DNA of 64,000 nucleotides from Acidobacteriota bacterium (GTDB taxonomy: Bacteria > Acidobacteriota > Terriglobia > Terriglobales > Acidobacteriaceae). Position 1 is the first letter of the stretch. Each line of letters starts with the position of its first letter. The translations under genes were made by a program, and so were the position numbers. Below the pieces are notes generated by a model. The model had not been told where the DNA came from, did not search any database, and saw nothing but the letters and a program-made list of their open reading frames with translations. The stretch lies in NCBI GenBank assembly GCA_016196065.1, contig JACPYL010000027.1, positions 248,001 through 312,000 of the forward strand, in the 5' to 3' direction. This document shows, in pieces, positions 16,677-26,724 of the stretch.

Positions 16677-17486
16677 TTAATCTTTCTGGGATTCTTTGTA
16701 GCCTGCCGCCTTGGCTTCAGACTCGGTCATGAATTTGCCGCTCTTGGTCTTGCCATACCAGCGTCCACCCTTGTGGTAAACGCCGCTGTCGAGGTTGACC
16801 CAGACTTTGCCAGAGGATTGCGCCGCTGCGATTTCCGGGGTGGAAGCTGCGGGAGTCGCCGCTGCTTTTGTTTTCTTGGGAGCCGCTGGGCTGTCCGCAG
16901 CTGGAGCCATGCCGCTGGAACTGGACTTCGCCGGAGCGGCCGGTGCTGGAGCAACTGCAGTCGGCGCCGGTGCACTGGCAGCAGGCGCCATCGCGGAATC
17001 ATCTGATTTCTTCTTGCGGCTCTTCTTGGGAGCCTCCGCTGCGGGAGCCGCGCTCGCAGAAGTTGCATCCGCGGCGTCGGCAGTCTTTTTCTTGTGGCTA
17101 CGTTTCTTGCTTCCGGCATCAGTGGCAGCGGATGTATCCGCCGCTGGGGCTTCCGAAGCGGTCTCGGACTTTTTCTTGCTCTTACGCGATTTCTTCCCCG
17201 ACTCAGGCGCCGCTGCATCCGAAGTCGCGGCAGCCGTGTCGTCTTTTTTGGCTTTCTTCGACGATTTCTTCTTGCTGGGCATGGTGCTGGCGGCAGTCTT
17301 GTCGCCCGCAGCCTGATCGTCGGCAGCGGCTTTCGCCTTCTTCGATTTCTTTTTCGACTTCTTCTTAGTGGTATCAGCTGCGTCGCTGGAATCAGCTTGC
17401 GTCTTGGCGAAAGCCGGCGAACCAGCGATTGTGAACGCGAGACAGAAACTCAGCGCCCACAGCATCATTTTGAACCTGTTCATCAT
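16677..17486 (-). CDS. Secreted Ala/Lys-rich protein with C-terminal VWVN motif
   Basis: This 269-residue protein has a signal peptide ([19 protein letters not shown]). A long low-complexity stretch follows, rich in Lys, Ala, Ser and Asp blocks ([19 protein letters not shown]). It ends with a compact conserved tail ([19 protein letters not shown], then [17 protein letters not shown]). Such tails occur in several acidobacterial secreted proteins. The Lys blocks resemble histone H1-like tails, which suggests binding to an acidic polymer such as DNA or polysaccharide. It is co-transcribed with the HhH gene, 11 bp apart. Function is unknown. Confidence 0.75.
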   Translation of the reverse strand: MMNRFKMMLWALSFCLAFTIAGSPAFAKTQADSSDAADTTKKKSKKKSKKAKAAADDQAAGDKTAASTMPSKKKSSKKAKKDDTAAATSDAAAPESGKKSRKSKKKSETASEAPAADTSAATDAGSKKRSHKKKTADAADATSASAAPAAEAPKKSRKKKSDDSAMAPAASAPAPTAVAPAPAAPAKSSSSGMAPAADSPAAPKKTKAAATPAASTPEIAAAQSSGKVWVNLDSGVYHKGGRWYGKTKSGKFMTESEAKAAGYKESQKD

Positions 17487-17615
17487 TTCCTCGCAGTGAG
17501 AGGCCGAAGCCCCTTAGGTGTAGAGCGGAAACTACCGTCTTGTTGGCAAACAAGCGGTCTTAGACTGAATTGCGCACAAAATCATGCCACCGCGCGGCCC
17601 TGTGGTCAACAAAGA

Positions 17616-17639
17616 AACGGACCCGCGAGCGAGTCCGTT
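17616..17639 (-). terminator. Terminator of gdhA
   Basis: A 9-bp stem with one mismatch (AACGGAC...GTCCGTT arms, 17616-17639) is followed on the minus strand by TTCTTTGTTG. It lies directly downstream of the gdhA stop at 17664. Confidence 0.7.
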
Positions 17640-17663
17640 GGGTGTAATGCGTAAATTGGATAA

Positions 17664-18929
<1,266 letters not shown>

Positions 18930-19001
18930 AAAAGTCTCCGCATGATTGCTATCGGCCGTATCTGAGAATAGGCCTCGCAAAGTATATTGCTGCCCCCTAC
19001 C

Positions 19002-20315
19002 CTAGGCAAGCGGAGTGGGGTGCGGTACCGTCACCTTGCGGGTACCCAGCAAGAGAATCACGCTCCCTGCTAGCAGAAAGCAACCCGCGATTAATGCGAA
19101 CGCCGCCGTCAAGTTGCCCGTTTTTTCGTTGAGATATCCGACAGCGTAGGGGCCGACAAATCCTCCGATTTGTCCCATTGAATTGATCAGCCCGAAGCAA
19201 GCGGCTGCGGCGGAATCGCAAAGAATCATGGTTGGTATCGACCAGAACACGGGCTGAAACGAGTAATAAAATCCCGCACCGAATGTCATCAGAACCATGG
19301 CGACTGGAAAGGGGAGCCTCGGCACGAGCAGCAGCAGATAGAGCAGACCCGTGATGAGCAACGGAAGGGAGGCATGCCAGCGCCGTTCTCCAGCCTTGTC
19401 AGAGTGCCAGCCGTTCAGCATGGTTCCCGCTATGCCGAGGATTCCCGGCAATGTAACCAGCAGGGCGACTTTGCTGTCGGGAAGACCAGAAAGCCTTCTG
19501 ACAAAAATAGGAATCCAATACAAACTGCCGAGCGATCCGACCAATGCCAGGAACCAGGCGATCGTTAGCAGCACGACTTGACGGTCGCGAAACGCCTGAC
19601 CGATCGTGTAATCGCGGGCTTGCTTCTTAGCTTTGGCCTCGGCCTCAAGTTCGGTAACGATCCATGCGCGTTCATCATCGGGTAGCCAGCGTGCTTGCTG
19701 CGGCCAATCGGTCATGTAGAGAAATGCGACGACTCCCAAGATGATCGGCGGGATCCCCTCCAGGATGAACAGCCACCGCCAGCCTGCAATCCCCAGCCAA
19801 TGCACTCCAATCAGCCCGCTCGCAACGAGGGAGCCGGCCACCGTCGCCGTCGAGACTGCCGTATAGAAAAATCCAATTGCTTTCGCTCGATCCGAATGCT
19901 GGAACCAGTGTGTGAGGTAAACGATGATCCCTGGGAAAAAGCTGGCTTCTGCGATTCCGACCAGAAAACGGGCCAGATAAAATTGTCGCGTCGTATGAAT
20001 GAAGCCGGTGCCGATCGTGATCACTCCCCAGGTGATCATGATTCGAGCCATCCACTTCCGTGCGCTCCAGCGCTCGACGATGAGCGCGCCCGGTATTTCA
20101 AACAAAACGTAACCGAGAAAGAATATGCCCACGCCAAGACCGTAGGCGCGGGCACTCATTCCGAGTTCGGCGCTCATCCGCAGGTTGGCGAACGCCACGT
20201 TCGCGCGATCGACATAGCAGACCACATACATCGAGAAGACCAGGGGAAGCAGGCGCAGGGAGATTCTTCGACGGGCACGACGGCCTACTTCGCTGATCGC
20301 AATCCGATCATTCAT
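19002..20315 (-). CDS. MFS transporter, ACS (anion:cation symporter)-like
   Basis: This 437-residue protein has about 12 hydrophobic helices. The first loop holds RANVAFANLRM, and the N-terminus carries VFSMYVVCYVDRANV, typical of the anion:cation symporter group. That group imports sugar acids, tartrate, phthalate and similar organic anions. The 19-bp gap to the upstream methyltransferase suggests co-transcription. The start at 20315 was preferred over the longer frame because it puts the N-terminus at the usual position; its ribosome binding site is weak. Substrate is unknown. Confidence 0.85.
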   Translation of the reverse strand: MNDRIAISEVGRRARRRISLRLLPLVFSMYVVCYVDRANVAFANLRMSAELGMSARAYGLGVGIFFLGYVLFEIPGALIVERWSARKWMARIMITWGVITIGTGFIHTTRQFYLARFLVGIAEASFFPGIIVYLTHWFQHSDRAKAIGFFYTAVSTATVAGSLVASGLIGVHWLGIAGWRWLFILEGIPPIILGVVAFLYMTDWPQQARWLPDDERAWIVTELEAEAKAKKQARDYTIGQAFRDRQVVLLTIAWFLALVGSLGSLYWIPIFVRRLSGLPDSKVALLVTLPGILGIAGTMLNGWHSDKAGERRWHASLPLLITGLLYLLLLVPRLPFPVAMVLMTFGAGFYYSFQPVFWSIPTMILCDSAAAACFGLINSMGQIGGFVGPYAVGYLNEKTGNLTAAFALIAGCFLLAGSVILLLGTRKVTVPHPTPLA

Positions 20316-20334
20316 GCGCGTTTCCGTTCCCCTG

Positions 20335-21165
20335 TCAGCTGAGTTTGTCGGCGACGAACAGGAAGCGTGAGAGCCTGCCTTCTTTCGCAATACGCGATGC
20401 CACGGCGAAGAACTCCTGTTGCCCTTCGTAGGTCTGGTCGCCCTCAATTTCACGCAAGTCGGCGGCTCGGGAAGCACGAGCAGCACGGCGGCGTTCGGCA
20501 ACTTCCGCCATGTTCGCGGTCACATCCTCGTTCACCAGCAAACGAAGTCCGGACTGCTCGATGACGCGCTCATCATATCCGCGCGGGACGAACAAAAAGA
20601 AGCCGATCGAACTGCGCACCGCAATTTCCGCGTTCGTCAGCGGCCCGGTCACGGTAATGGGATCGGTGAAGAGCAGGCGTCCGCCGGGTTTGAGCAGGCG
20701 GGCCCAGTCGGCGAGGATCACGGGACGGTTCGGCAGGTGATTGATAGCGTCAATACAGGTGATCGCGTCGAAGCTGGCGTCGGGGAAAGGTAGAGACGTA
20801 GTCGCGTCGGCGACCTGAAACTTCGCACGCGGCGTCAGATTGCGCTGGGCGGCCAGGTCGTTCCCCGTCGCAACAGCCTGCTCGTGGACATCGACTCCGA
20901 CTACTGAACAGCCCGTGCGGTCGGCAATACGAAGCACGGGACCGCCCGATCCACAGGCGACGTCCAGCAAGCTCTTGCCGGGAGACAGATTCAGCGAGTG
21001 CAAGAACCGATCTTGCTCATCGGAGGTGAGCCAGCTGCTTTGACCAATATCCTCGCCAAAGGCTTCACGGCGGATCTGGGCGTAAAGCTCGGTCTGAAAA
21101 TTTCCGTAGTTGGCATCGTAGTGCCGGCTGGCGGCTCGCAAACTGGATGGAGTTCCTTCGCTCAT
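20335..21165 (-). CDS. Class I SAM-dependent methyltransferase
   Basis: This 276-residue protein has motif I LLDVACGSGGP at about residues 66-76 and the acidic loop VVGVDVHEQAV. Motif II-like SFDAITCIDAINHLPN and the post-motif WARLLKPGGRLLFTDP follow. The C-terminal third is less conserved and rich in Arg/Ala. The acceptor is unknown; small molecules are more likely than proteins. It is divergent from trpE and precedes the MFS gene by 19 bp, so a linked role in handling a small acid is possible but not shown. Confidence 0.88.
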   Translation of the reverse strand: MSEGTPSSLRAASRHYDANYGNFQTELYAQIRREAFGEDIGQSSWLTSDEQDRFLHSLNLSPGKSLLDVACGSGGPVLRIADRTGCSVVGVDVHEQAVATGNDLAAQRNLTPRAKFQVADATTSLPFPDASFDAITCIDAINHLPNRPVILADWARLLKPGGRLLFTDPITVTGPLTNAEIAVRSSIGFFLFVPRGYDERVIEQSGLRLLVNEDVTANMAEVAERRRAARASRAADLREIEGDQTYEGQQEFFAVASRIAKEGRLSRFLFVADKLS

Positions 21166-21203
21166 GCGATCCTCGCAATGGCCCGGGCAATCGGGTGCTT
21201 CCC

Positions 21204-21209
21204 TATAAT
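21204..21209 (+). promoter_or_regulatory. Possible -10 element before trpE
   Basis: A perfect TATAAT lies 16 nt upstream of the trpE ATG. No good -35 box is seen 17 bp further up, and the leader would be only about 10 nt. It may be real but is weakly supported. Confidence 0.35.
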
Positions 21210-21225
21210 AGAGCTTCGAGGAATC

Positions 21226-22731
21226 ATGATCCGTCCCGACTTCAAAGAGTTCTCCCGGTTGGCGCGCGAAGCGACGCTGGTGCCGGTGGCCAAGTCAATC
21301 TCCGCCGACCTGCTGACGCCGGTGTCCGCGTTTCTTGCCATCGCGGAAGGAGAGCCGGACGCATTCCTCCTCGAATCGGTGGAGGGCGGTGAAAAGATCG
21401 GACGTTATACGTTCGTGGGTGTGCGGCCGTTCTTGCGGCTGGAATCGCGCGGATCGAACATTACGATCCAGCGCGGGCGCAAAGTCGAGCGGCGCACCGG
21501 CGAAATTTTTCAGGCGATGAAGGAATTACTGCGGGCACATCGCCCAGCCGCGATGGAAGGCTTGCCACCGTTCACCGCCGGAGCAGTTGGGTATTGCGCC
21601 TACGACATCGTTCGCCAATTGGAGAACATCGGAGAACATGCCGACGACGATCTTGATGTTCCCGATTGCGTGCTGATGTTTTTTGATCGCGTGCTGGCGT
21701 TCGATCATCTGCGGCACCAGATTCACATCGTCGCGTCTGCCGATGTGACGCGAGAGTCGCCACAACGCGCCTATAAGAAATCATTGGCCGAAATTGCGCG
21801 CATTGAAAAGAAGCTCGCCGCCGGACACAAGGCCGAACGTGTGCGTAAGGGAAAGAAATCCAAACTCAAAGTTCACGCGCGTACTTCCCAGGCAAAATTT
21901 CTGAAGAGCGTCGAGCAGGCGAAGCAATACATTGCGGCCGGAGATATTTTTCAGGTCGTGCTTTCGCAACGTTGGGACTTTGAGCCGGAAGTCGAGCCCT
22001 TCGATTTGTACCGGGCGCTGCGCACGGTGAATCCCTCGCCTTACATGTTCTTCTTGCGCTCGGGCGCAAGCGGAACGAGTAAGAAGAGTAAGTCGAGCGG
22101 CATGCACGTGCTCGGTTCCTCGCCCGAGATGCTGGTGCGAGTCGGCGGACGAAAACTCGAATATCGCCCGATTGCAGGGACACATCCACGTGGGCGAGAC
22201 GAGGCCGAAGATTTAGCGCTTGAAAAATTGATGTGCAACGACGAGAAGGAACGGGCGGAACACGTGATGCTCGTCGACCTCGGCCGCAATGACCTGGGAC
22301 GAGTCAGCGAGTACGGTTCGGTGAAAGTGCGCGACCTGATGTATGTCGAGCGCTACTCCCACGTCATGCATCTGGTGTCGGCGCTCGAAGGAAAGCTCCG
22401 TCCTGAACTCGATGCCATGGACGCCTTCGCTGCGTGCTTCCCAGCCGGGACTCTAAGCGGCGCTCCGAAAGTGCGCGCCATGCAGATCATCGAAGAACTG
22501 GAACCGACGCGGCGCGGCGTCTACGGAGGAGCGGTGTTGTATGCCGACTTCGCCGGCAATCTTGATTCCTGCATCGTGATCCGGACTTTGGTGATGAAAG
22601 GTAAGAAGGCGTACTTGCAAGCGGGAGCAGGAATTGTGGCGGACTCCGATCCGCAGCGTGAGTTTGAGGAGAGCCAGAACAAATCAGGAGCCGTATTGAG
22701 AGCGGTAGAGATGGCAAGATCGAGGACGTAG
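21226..22731 (+). CDS. trpE: Anthranilate synthase component I
   Basis: This 501-residue enzyme makes anthranilate from chorismate with ammonia or glutamine from TrpG. Features include the tryptophan feedback segment LLESVEGG near residue 45, FQVVLSQRW, NPSPYMFF, GSSPEMLV and the chorismate-binding core PIAGTHPRG; the family usually has an Arg where this copy has His. It also has LVDLGRNDLGRV, FPAGTLSGAPKVRAM and GGAVLYADF. A 30-residue Lys-rich linker splits the N- and C-terminal parts. The start at 21226 is set by the GAGG site. An upstream frame adds only unrelated residues. TrpG lies next door on the opposite strand. Confidence 0.94.
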   Translation: MIRPDFKEFSRLAREATLVPVAKSISADLLTPVSAFLAIAEGEPDAFLLESVEGGEKIGRYTFVGVRPFLRLESRGSNITIQRGRKVERRTGEIFQAMKELLRAHRPAAMEGLPPFTAGAVGYCAYDIVRQLENIGEHADDDLDVPDCVLMFFDRVLAFDHLRHQIHIVASADVTRESPQRAYKKSLAEIARIEKKLAAGHKAERVRKGKKSKLKVHARTSQAKFLKSVEQAKQYIAAGDIFQVVLSQRWDFEPEVEPFDLYRALRTVNPSPYMFFLRSGASGTSKKSKSSGMHVLGSSPEMLVRVGGRKLEYRPIAGTHPRGRDEAEDLALEKLMCNDEKERAEHVMLVDLGRNDLGRVSEYGSVKVRDLMYVERYSHVMHLVSALEGKLRPELDAMDAFAACFPAGTLSGAPKVRAMQIIEELEPTRRGVYGGAVLYADFAGNLDSCIVIRTLVMKGKKAYLQAGAGIVADSDPQREFEESQNKSGAVLRAVEMARSRT

Positions 22732-22763
22732 AAGACGCCGTCAAGCGCCGTCAAGAAAATGAT

Positions 22764-23345
22764 TTAGATAGCCAGTGACATGAAGTTCTTCACCAGCTTC
22801 TTGCCTTGATCCGTCAACACACTCTCCGGATGGAACTGCACGCCCTCTACCGGGAACTTGCGATGCCTGAGTCCCATGATGACGCGGGTTCCATCTTTCT
22901 CGGTAGTCCAGGCGCTGACTTCCAACTCCTTGGGTAGATCCTTCTCGGAAACAATCAGCGAGTGATAGCGGGTGGCAGTCATCGGTGAATTCAGGCCGCG
23001 GAAAATGGTCTTGCCATCGTGCTCGACCGGGCTGGTTTTGCCGTGCATTAGATTCTTTGCGCGGATGACTTCTCCTCCGAATGCCGCTCCCAAAGCTTGA
23101 TGTCCAAGGCATACTCCGAGCAACGGTACCTTGCCGGCAAAGTGACGGATCAGGTCGATGCTGATGCCGGCTTCGTGCGGCGTGCACGGGCCGGGGGAAA
23201 TGAGAATGCGCTCGGGACGCATCTGTTCGACCTCGCCCACGCTGACCTGGTCGTTGCGGCGAACTTCGACCTCCGCACCCAGCTCTCCGAGATACTGGAC
23301 GAGGTTGTAAGTGAACGAATCGTAATTGTCGAGGACGAAGACCAC
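22764..23345 (-). CDS. trpG: Anthranilate synthase component II, glutamine amidotransferase
   Basis: This 193-residue class I amidotransferase supplies ammonia to TrpE. It begins [20 protein letters not shown] and has the oxyanion region SPGPCTP. The catalytic triad is visible: Cys79 in GVCLGHQ, then His172 and Glu174 in FHPES. It could also serve as PabA for folate synthesis, as many bacteria share one subunit. It converges with trpE, leaving 32 bp between stops. Normally trpE and trpG form one operon, so their opposed orientation here is unusual. Confidence 0.93.
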   Translation of the reverse strand: MVFVLDNYDSFTYNLVQYLGELGAEVEVRRNDQVSVGEVEQMRPERILISPGPCTPHEAGISIDLIRHFAGKVPLLGVCLGHQALGAAFGGEVIRAKNLMHGKTSPVEHDGKTIFRGLNSPMTATRYHSLIVSEKDLPKELEVSAWTTEKDGTRVIMGLRHRKFPVEGVQFHPESVLTDQGKKLVKNFMSLAI

Positions 23346-23441
23346 GGTTTCATTCTAGCTGTTTTCCCAAGGCATCGGTTTCACCCGACTCTTGACAGGT
23401 CCATGCCCAAACGCCATGCTTACAGCTCTTGTGGAGGTTGC

Positions 23442-23774
23442 ATGGCCGAGGCGCAGCAGGAAAAAGACAAACGGGCCACGCGACGGTTTGCATTGCATTT
23501 GCCCGTCAGCGTCCGTTACGGAGACCCTGAGATGGAACGCGATGCGCAGACCCGCGACGTCAGCGCCCGGGGCGTGTGTTTCTATCTCGACTCGGCCATC
23601 CAGGCCGGTTCCGGCATTGATTTTACGTTGACCTTGCCTCCTGAAATCACCCTCACCGAAAGCATTCGCGTGCGCTGCAAAGGGCGTGTGTTGCGCGTAG
23701 AAGGCGGTCCTACCAACGGCAAGATGGCTGTCGCTGCCGTTATCGACGAGTACGAGTTTCTGGCGGAATCCTGA
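23442..23774 (+). CDS. PilZ-domain protein
   Basis: This 110-residue protein holds a single PilZ domain. The c-di-GMP contact motif RxxxR appears as KRATRRF near the N-terminus. The D-x-S-x-x-G motif appears as RDVSARGVCF. The rest forms the expected beta-barrel strands (IDFTLTLPPEITL, RVRCKGRVLRVEG). It probably acts as a cytosolic c-di-GMP sensor acting on surface or motility machinery. The start at 23442 has GGAGG 4 nt upstream. It is divergent from trpG. Confidence 0.88.
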   Translation: MAEAQQEKDKRATRRFALHLPVSVRYGDPEMERDAQTRDVSARGVCFYLDSAIQAGSGIDFTLTLPPEITLTESIRVRCKGRVLRVEGGPTNGKMAVAAVIDEYEFLAES

Positions 23775-23855
23775 CCCTGTTCGACACTTCTTTTCGCTCG
23801 CGCTCGGGTGGTATCGTGGAAAGAACACCCGAGTGCCCCAGTGAAGTGTCTCCGA

Positions 23856-25313
23856 ATGAACTCCGAGCCTGGATTCCTTGCCCGTTATTGTCCGCGTGGC
23901 GGGCGAGCCGCGGCTCGAGTAGCCGTCCTGGTTCTTGCGGGACTGACGGTGACGGGGACATTTCTTTTTTTTGTGCAGGCAGTCTATTCCCAAACTAGCG
24001 CCCCGCCTGCCGGGCAGTCGCCGGTCTATTCGTCGATCAAGAGTTTTCGGATCGTGCAGGAAAAAGATGGTCCAGCAGTAGAGATTCTCTCGACTCGGCC
24101 TTTGATTCCTTCGATCCAGTTGTTGAGCGATCCGTCTCGTCTGGTGATTGATTTACCGAATGCGCGCCTCGACACTCGCGAGAAACGGATCAGCATTCAG
24201 GCCAACCAGATCAGCACGCTCCGTGCCGACCAGTTTCAGGAAAATCCGCCGGTAGCGCGCGTGGTCGTGGATCTGCTCGCTCCACGAGCGTACACGTGGG
24301 CGGCTGCGGGCAATCGCTTGGTCGTCCATCTGGGGAAGAATCCGCCGACGGACGCGAACAAGACTCCCTTTCAGCCACCCTCTGTGCCGAGCCTGACTGC
24401 CGCGCCCAAGCCGGTTGCCGTTGTCGCTCACCCGACCGGTCCGCTGGCTGTCGCGGGCAACAGCCTAGCTGCAGGATCGTCGATTACGGCCGGAGCGGAC
24501 ACTGCCGTGCTCAACCTGGCGCGTGGCGGAGAAGTCCATGTTTGCCCGGGCACGACGGTCTCGGTGACGCCTTCGCAGAGTGGCCACAACGTCATGCTGG
24601 GTGTAAATACAGGCGCACTCGAGGCGCACTACACGCTCGACGCGTCTTCTGATTCGGTGATGACTCCGGACTTCCGCATCCTGTTCTCGGGTCCGGGCGA
24701 GTTCCACTTCGCAATCAGCGCGGATACGCATGGCAACACCTGCGTGCGCTCTTTGCCGGGAAATACTGCGTCTGCAATCGTGTCTGAGTTGATCGGCGAC
24801 CGCAGCTATCAGGTGAAAGCGACCGATCAGCTGGTGTTTCACTCCGGACAACTCGATCGCGTCGATATGGCGGTGCCGCTCGAGTGTGGATGTCCTCCGC
24901 CACGCCAGCCTGTGCTGCGAGCGGAGAACATTGCCCCCGTGATCATCGATGAACAAACATCGGCCAACACACGGCAAATTGTGAGTGCACCAGAAGCACG
25001 TCCCACCGAGAATGCCTCGCCAGATCAATCAGCGGCGGCGCCCGCCAATACGCCACTGTCTTCTAACGAATTGCACGTACGAGTGGAAGCGCCTTTTGTG
25101 TTTCGCGCTACCGGACCGCCACCCGCGCCGGTGGAAGATGTACGGGCGTTGCCTCTGGATGCGCGTCCCTCGCCAGTTGCGAACTTGAGCCCGCTTCCTC
25201 CTCCCAGTCCCGGCCAGAAGCCTTCGGGCACCGAGACTGCGGCCGCTGATCCTGCGCCGCGCCATGGATTCTTCGGCAAGCTACGCGGATTTTTTGCTGC
25301 CATCTTCCGTTAG
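23856..25313 (+). CDS. Secreted AMIN- and FecR-like domain protein
   Basis: This protein of about 485 residues has an N-terminal membrane or signal segment (VLVLAGLTVTGTFLFFVQAV). An AMIN domain follows (IKSFRIVQ, SRLVIDLPNARLD, VARVVVDLLAPRAYTW). Next is a linker and a FecR-like domain (LNLARGGEVHVCPGTTVSV, LEAHYTLDASSDSV, DFRILFSGPGEFHFAIS). The tail is Pro/Ala-rich. AMIN domains target cell-envelope proteins to peptidoglycan or secretins. The pairing with FecR is not common and suggests an envelope structural role. The start is uncertain: ATG 23856 or GTG 23808, since neither has a strong site. Confidence 0.72.
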   Translation: MNSEPGFLARYCPRGGRAAARVAVLVLAGLTVTGTFLFFVQAVYSQTSAPPAGQSPVYSSIKSFRIVQEKDGPAVEILSTRPLIPSIQLLSDPSRLVIDLPNARLDTREKRISIQANQISTLRADQFQENPPVARVVVDLLAPRAYTWAAAGNRLVVHLGKNPPTDANKTPFQPPSVPSLTAAPKPVAVVAHPTGPLAVAGNSLAAGSSITAGADTAVLNLARGGEVHVCPGTTVSVTPSQSGHNVMLGVNTGALEAHYTLDASSDSVMTPDFRILFSGPGEFHFAISADTHGNTCVRSLPGNTASAIVSELIGDRSYQVKATDQLVFHSGQLDRVDMAVPLECGCPPPRQPVLRAENIAPVIIDEQTSANTRQIVSAPEARPTENASPDQSAAAPANTPLSSNELHVRVEAPFVFRATGPPPAPVEDVRALPLDARPSPVANLSPLPPPSPGQKPSGTETAAADPAPRHGFFGKLRGFFAAIFR

Positions 25314-25411
25314 ATTTCGTAGTCCGGTGGTATTGCAGACAGGCAAAACCTTTCCCGCATCGCGCATCCTACCGTGAAGTGAAATCCCTCAAATATGTAA
25401 GGAGATTTGTT

Positions 25412-25912
25412 GTGCGAAAACTTTCGTTAGTTCTGTTCTTTATCACGCTGATGACGGCCGGTGCCTTTGCTCAACTGCCGACCAAGGGCAACGTGTTCTT
25501 TGGCTATTCCTACAATCATGCCGAAGTGGCTTCGAATGACTCCGTGAACCTCAACGGATGGAATGCATCGCTGGAAGGCAACTTTGCGCCGTGGATCGGA
25601 ATTGTCGGCGACATCGGTGGCACGTATGGACACCATGTCGGCGAGCACAACTATCTGTTTGGACCACGAGCGTCGTTGCGAGTTGGGAAATACCGTCCGT
25701 TTGCGGAGCTACTGATCGGTGCCGCGCATATCAACGTCGCCAATGGTGCTTCCACCGACACATCCTTCGCCAACGCCATCGGCGGCGGGCTTGATTACCA
25801 GGTCTGGGGACCGGTATCCGTGCGGGGACAACTGGATTGGATCCACACGCGTTTCTTCAGCGAGGGACAAAACGACGTGCGGTTCTCTACTGGAATTGCT
25901 GTGCACTTCTAA
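25412..25912 (+). CDS. Outer-membrane beta-barrel protein (OmpA/OmpW-like)
   Basis: This 166-residue protein has a signal peptide (LVLFFITLMTAGAFA) and about eight amphipathic strands: VFFGYSYNHAEV, WNASLEGNFAPW, GPRASLRVGKYRPFAELL, GGGLDYQVWGPVSVR and VRFSTGIAVHF. The final F is typical of the outer-membrane insertion signal. The GTG at 25412 was chosen because AAGGAGA sits about 6 nt upstream; an earlier GTG at 25379 would add 11 residues. It lies downstream of the AMIN/FecR gene on the same strand. Confidence 0.85.
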   Translation: MRKLSLVLFFITLMTAGAFAQLPTKGNVFFGYSYNHAEVASNDSVNLNGWNASLEGNFAPWIGIVGDIGGTYGHHVGEHNYLFGPRASLRVGKYRPFAELLIGAAHINVANGASTDTSFANAIGGGLDYQVWGPVSVRGQLDWIHTRFFSEGQNDVRFSTGIAVHF

Positions 25913-25995
25913 GAGTTACGTCTTTCGCAAAAGCCGTCCTTCGCGATTCGCCTTCAAAGCGACGGACGAAGGGCGCGCATTTCGCGAACGACGCC

Positions 25996-26724
25996 CTACG
26001 ACTTCCGCTCCGCCCAGTAATGGTGATCCCGCAAAAAGTGATCTTCATTCCAGAAATTCATCGCTGTCCATAGGAACAGCCAGCCCACGCGCAGGTGGCC
26101 CATTTTCTGGAAGCGGCGGTTTGTCGTATAGGCGCCGCCGCGGACGATCTTGAACTTGCGGCGCGCCACCTGGCTGCTTAATCGATAGTCTTCTGCGAAG
26201 TGAACGCGTTCGTCGAAGCCGCCCAATTCACGAAACTTCCTGTTCGCGAACATCATGAACATGCCGGTACTGAAGGGACGATGCAGGCAGGAAAGATGTT
26301 GGAAGAAGTCATTGGCGCGGTAGAAGAGCCTGTCTGTGAGGCTGCCTTCACGGCAGAGGATGTTGGTGGTCAAGCACTCAAGATCTTTTGCCCGCGCGTC
26401 ATCGAGCGCGCGGCGGATCAGCGAATCGGACGCAAGTTCGATGTCGGCATCGAGGAACAGGACATACTTCATATCGGCCAGCCTTGCGCCGTTGTTGCGG
26501 CCAACGGAGGGCATGCCGCCGGGGATTACTTCCACTTTCATTCGATCGCGAAAGCTCAGGGCAATTTCAGGAGTGCCGTCCGTGGAGTTGGCGTCAGCGA
26601 CCAACACCCTCGTATTCGGCATCTGCGGATAGTCCTGCCTCGCCAGCGAATTCAGCAAAGTCGGAATCAGCTTCGCTTCGTTCTTCGCTGGAATCACGAT
26701 CGTCAGTTCGCTCGATGTATTCAT
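25996..26724 (-). CDS. Family 2 glycosyltransferase
   Basis: This 242-residue protein has the GT2 start (TIVIPAKNEAKLIPTLLNSL), a sugar-nucleotide pocket (VADANSTDGT) and the metal-binding DADIE. A later acidic motif (FDERVHFAEDYRL) serves as catalytic-base region. It lacks a long membrane tail, so it probably works in the cytosol at the membrane face. The sugar is unknown. The 5' end overlaps the upstream phosphoesterase by 131 bp in another frame. Confidence 0.9.
   Translation of the reverse strand: MNTSSELTIVIPAKNEAKLIPTLLNSLARQDYPQMPNTRVLVADANSTDGTPEIALSFRDRMKVEVIPGGMPSVGRNNGARLADMKYVLFLDADIELASDSLIRRALDDARAKDLECLTTNILCREGSLTDRLFYRANDFFQHLSCLHRPFSTGMFMMFANRKFRELGGFDERVHFAEDYRLSSQVARRKFKIVRGGAYTTNRRFQKMGHLRVGWLFLWTAMNFWNEDHFLRDHHYWAERKS

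Noticed and set aside
20998-21225. 76-residue N-terminal extension of trpE
   Set aside because: It is antisense to the methyltransferase N-terminus, lacks family similarity, and ATG 21226 has a ribosome binding site.
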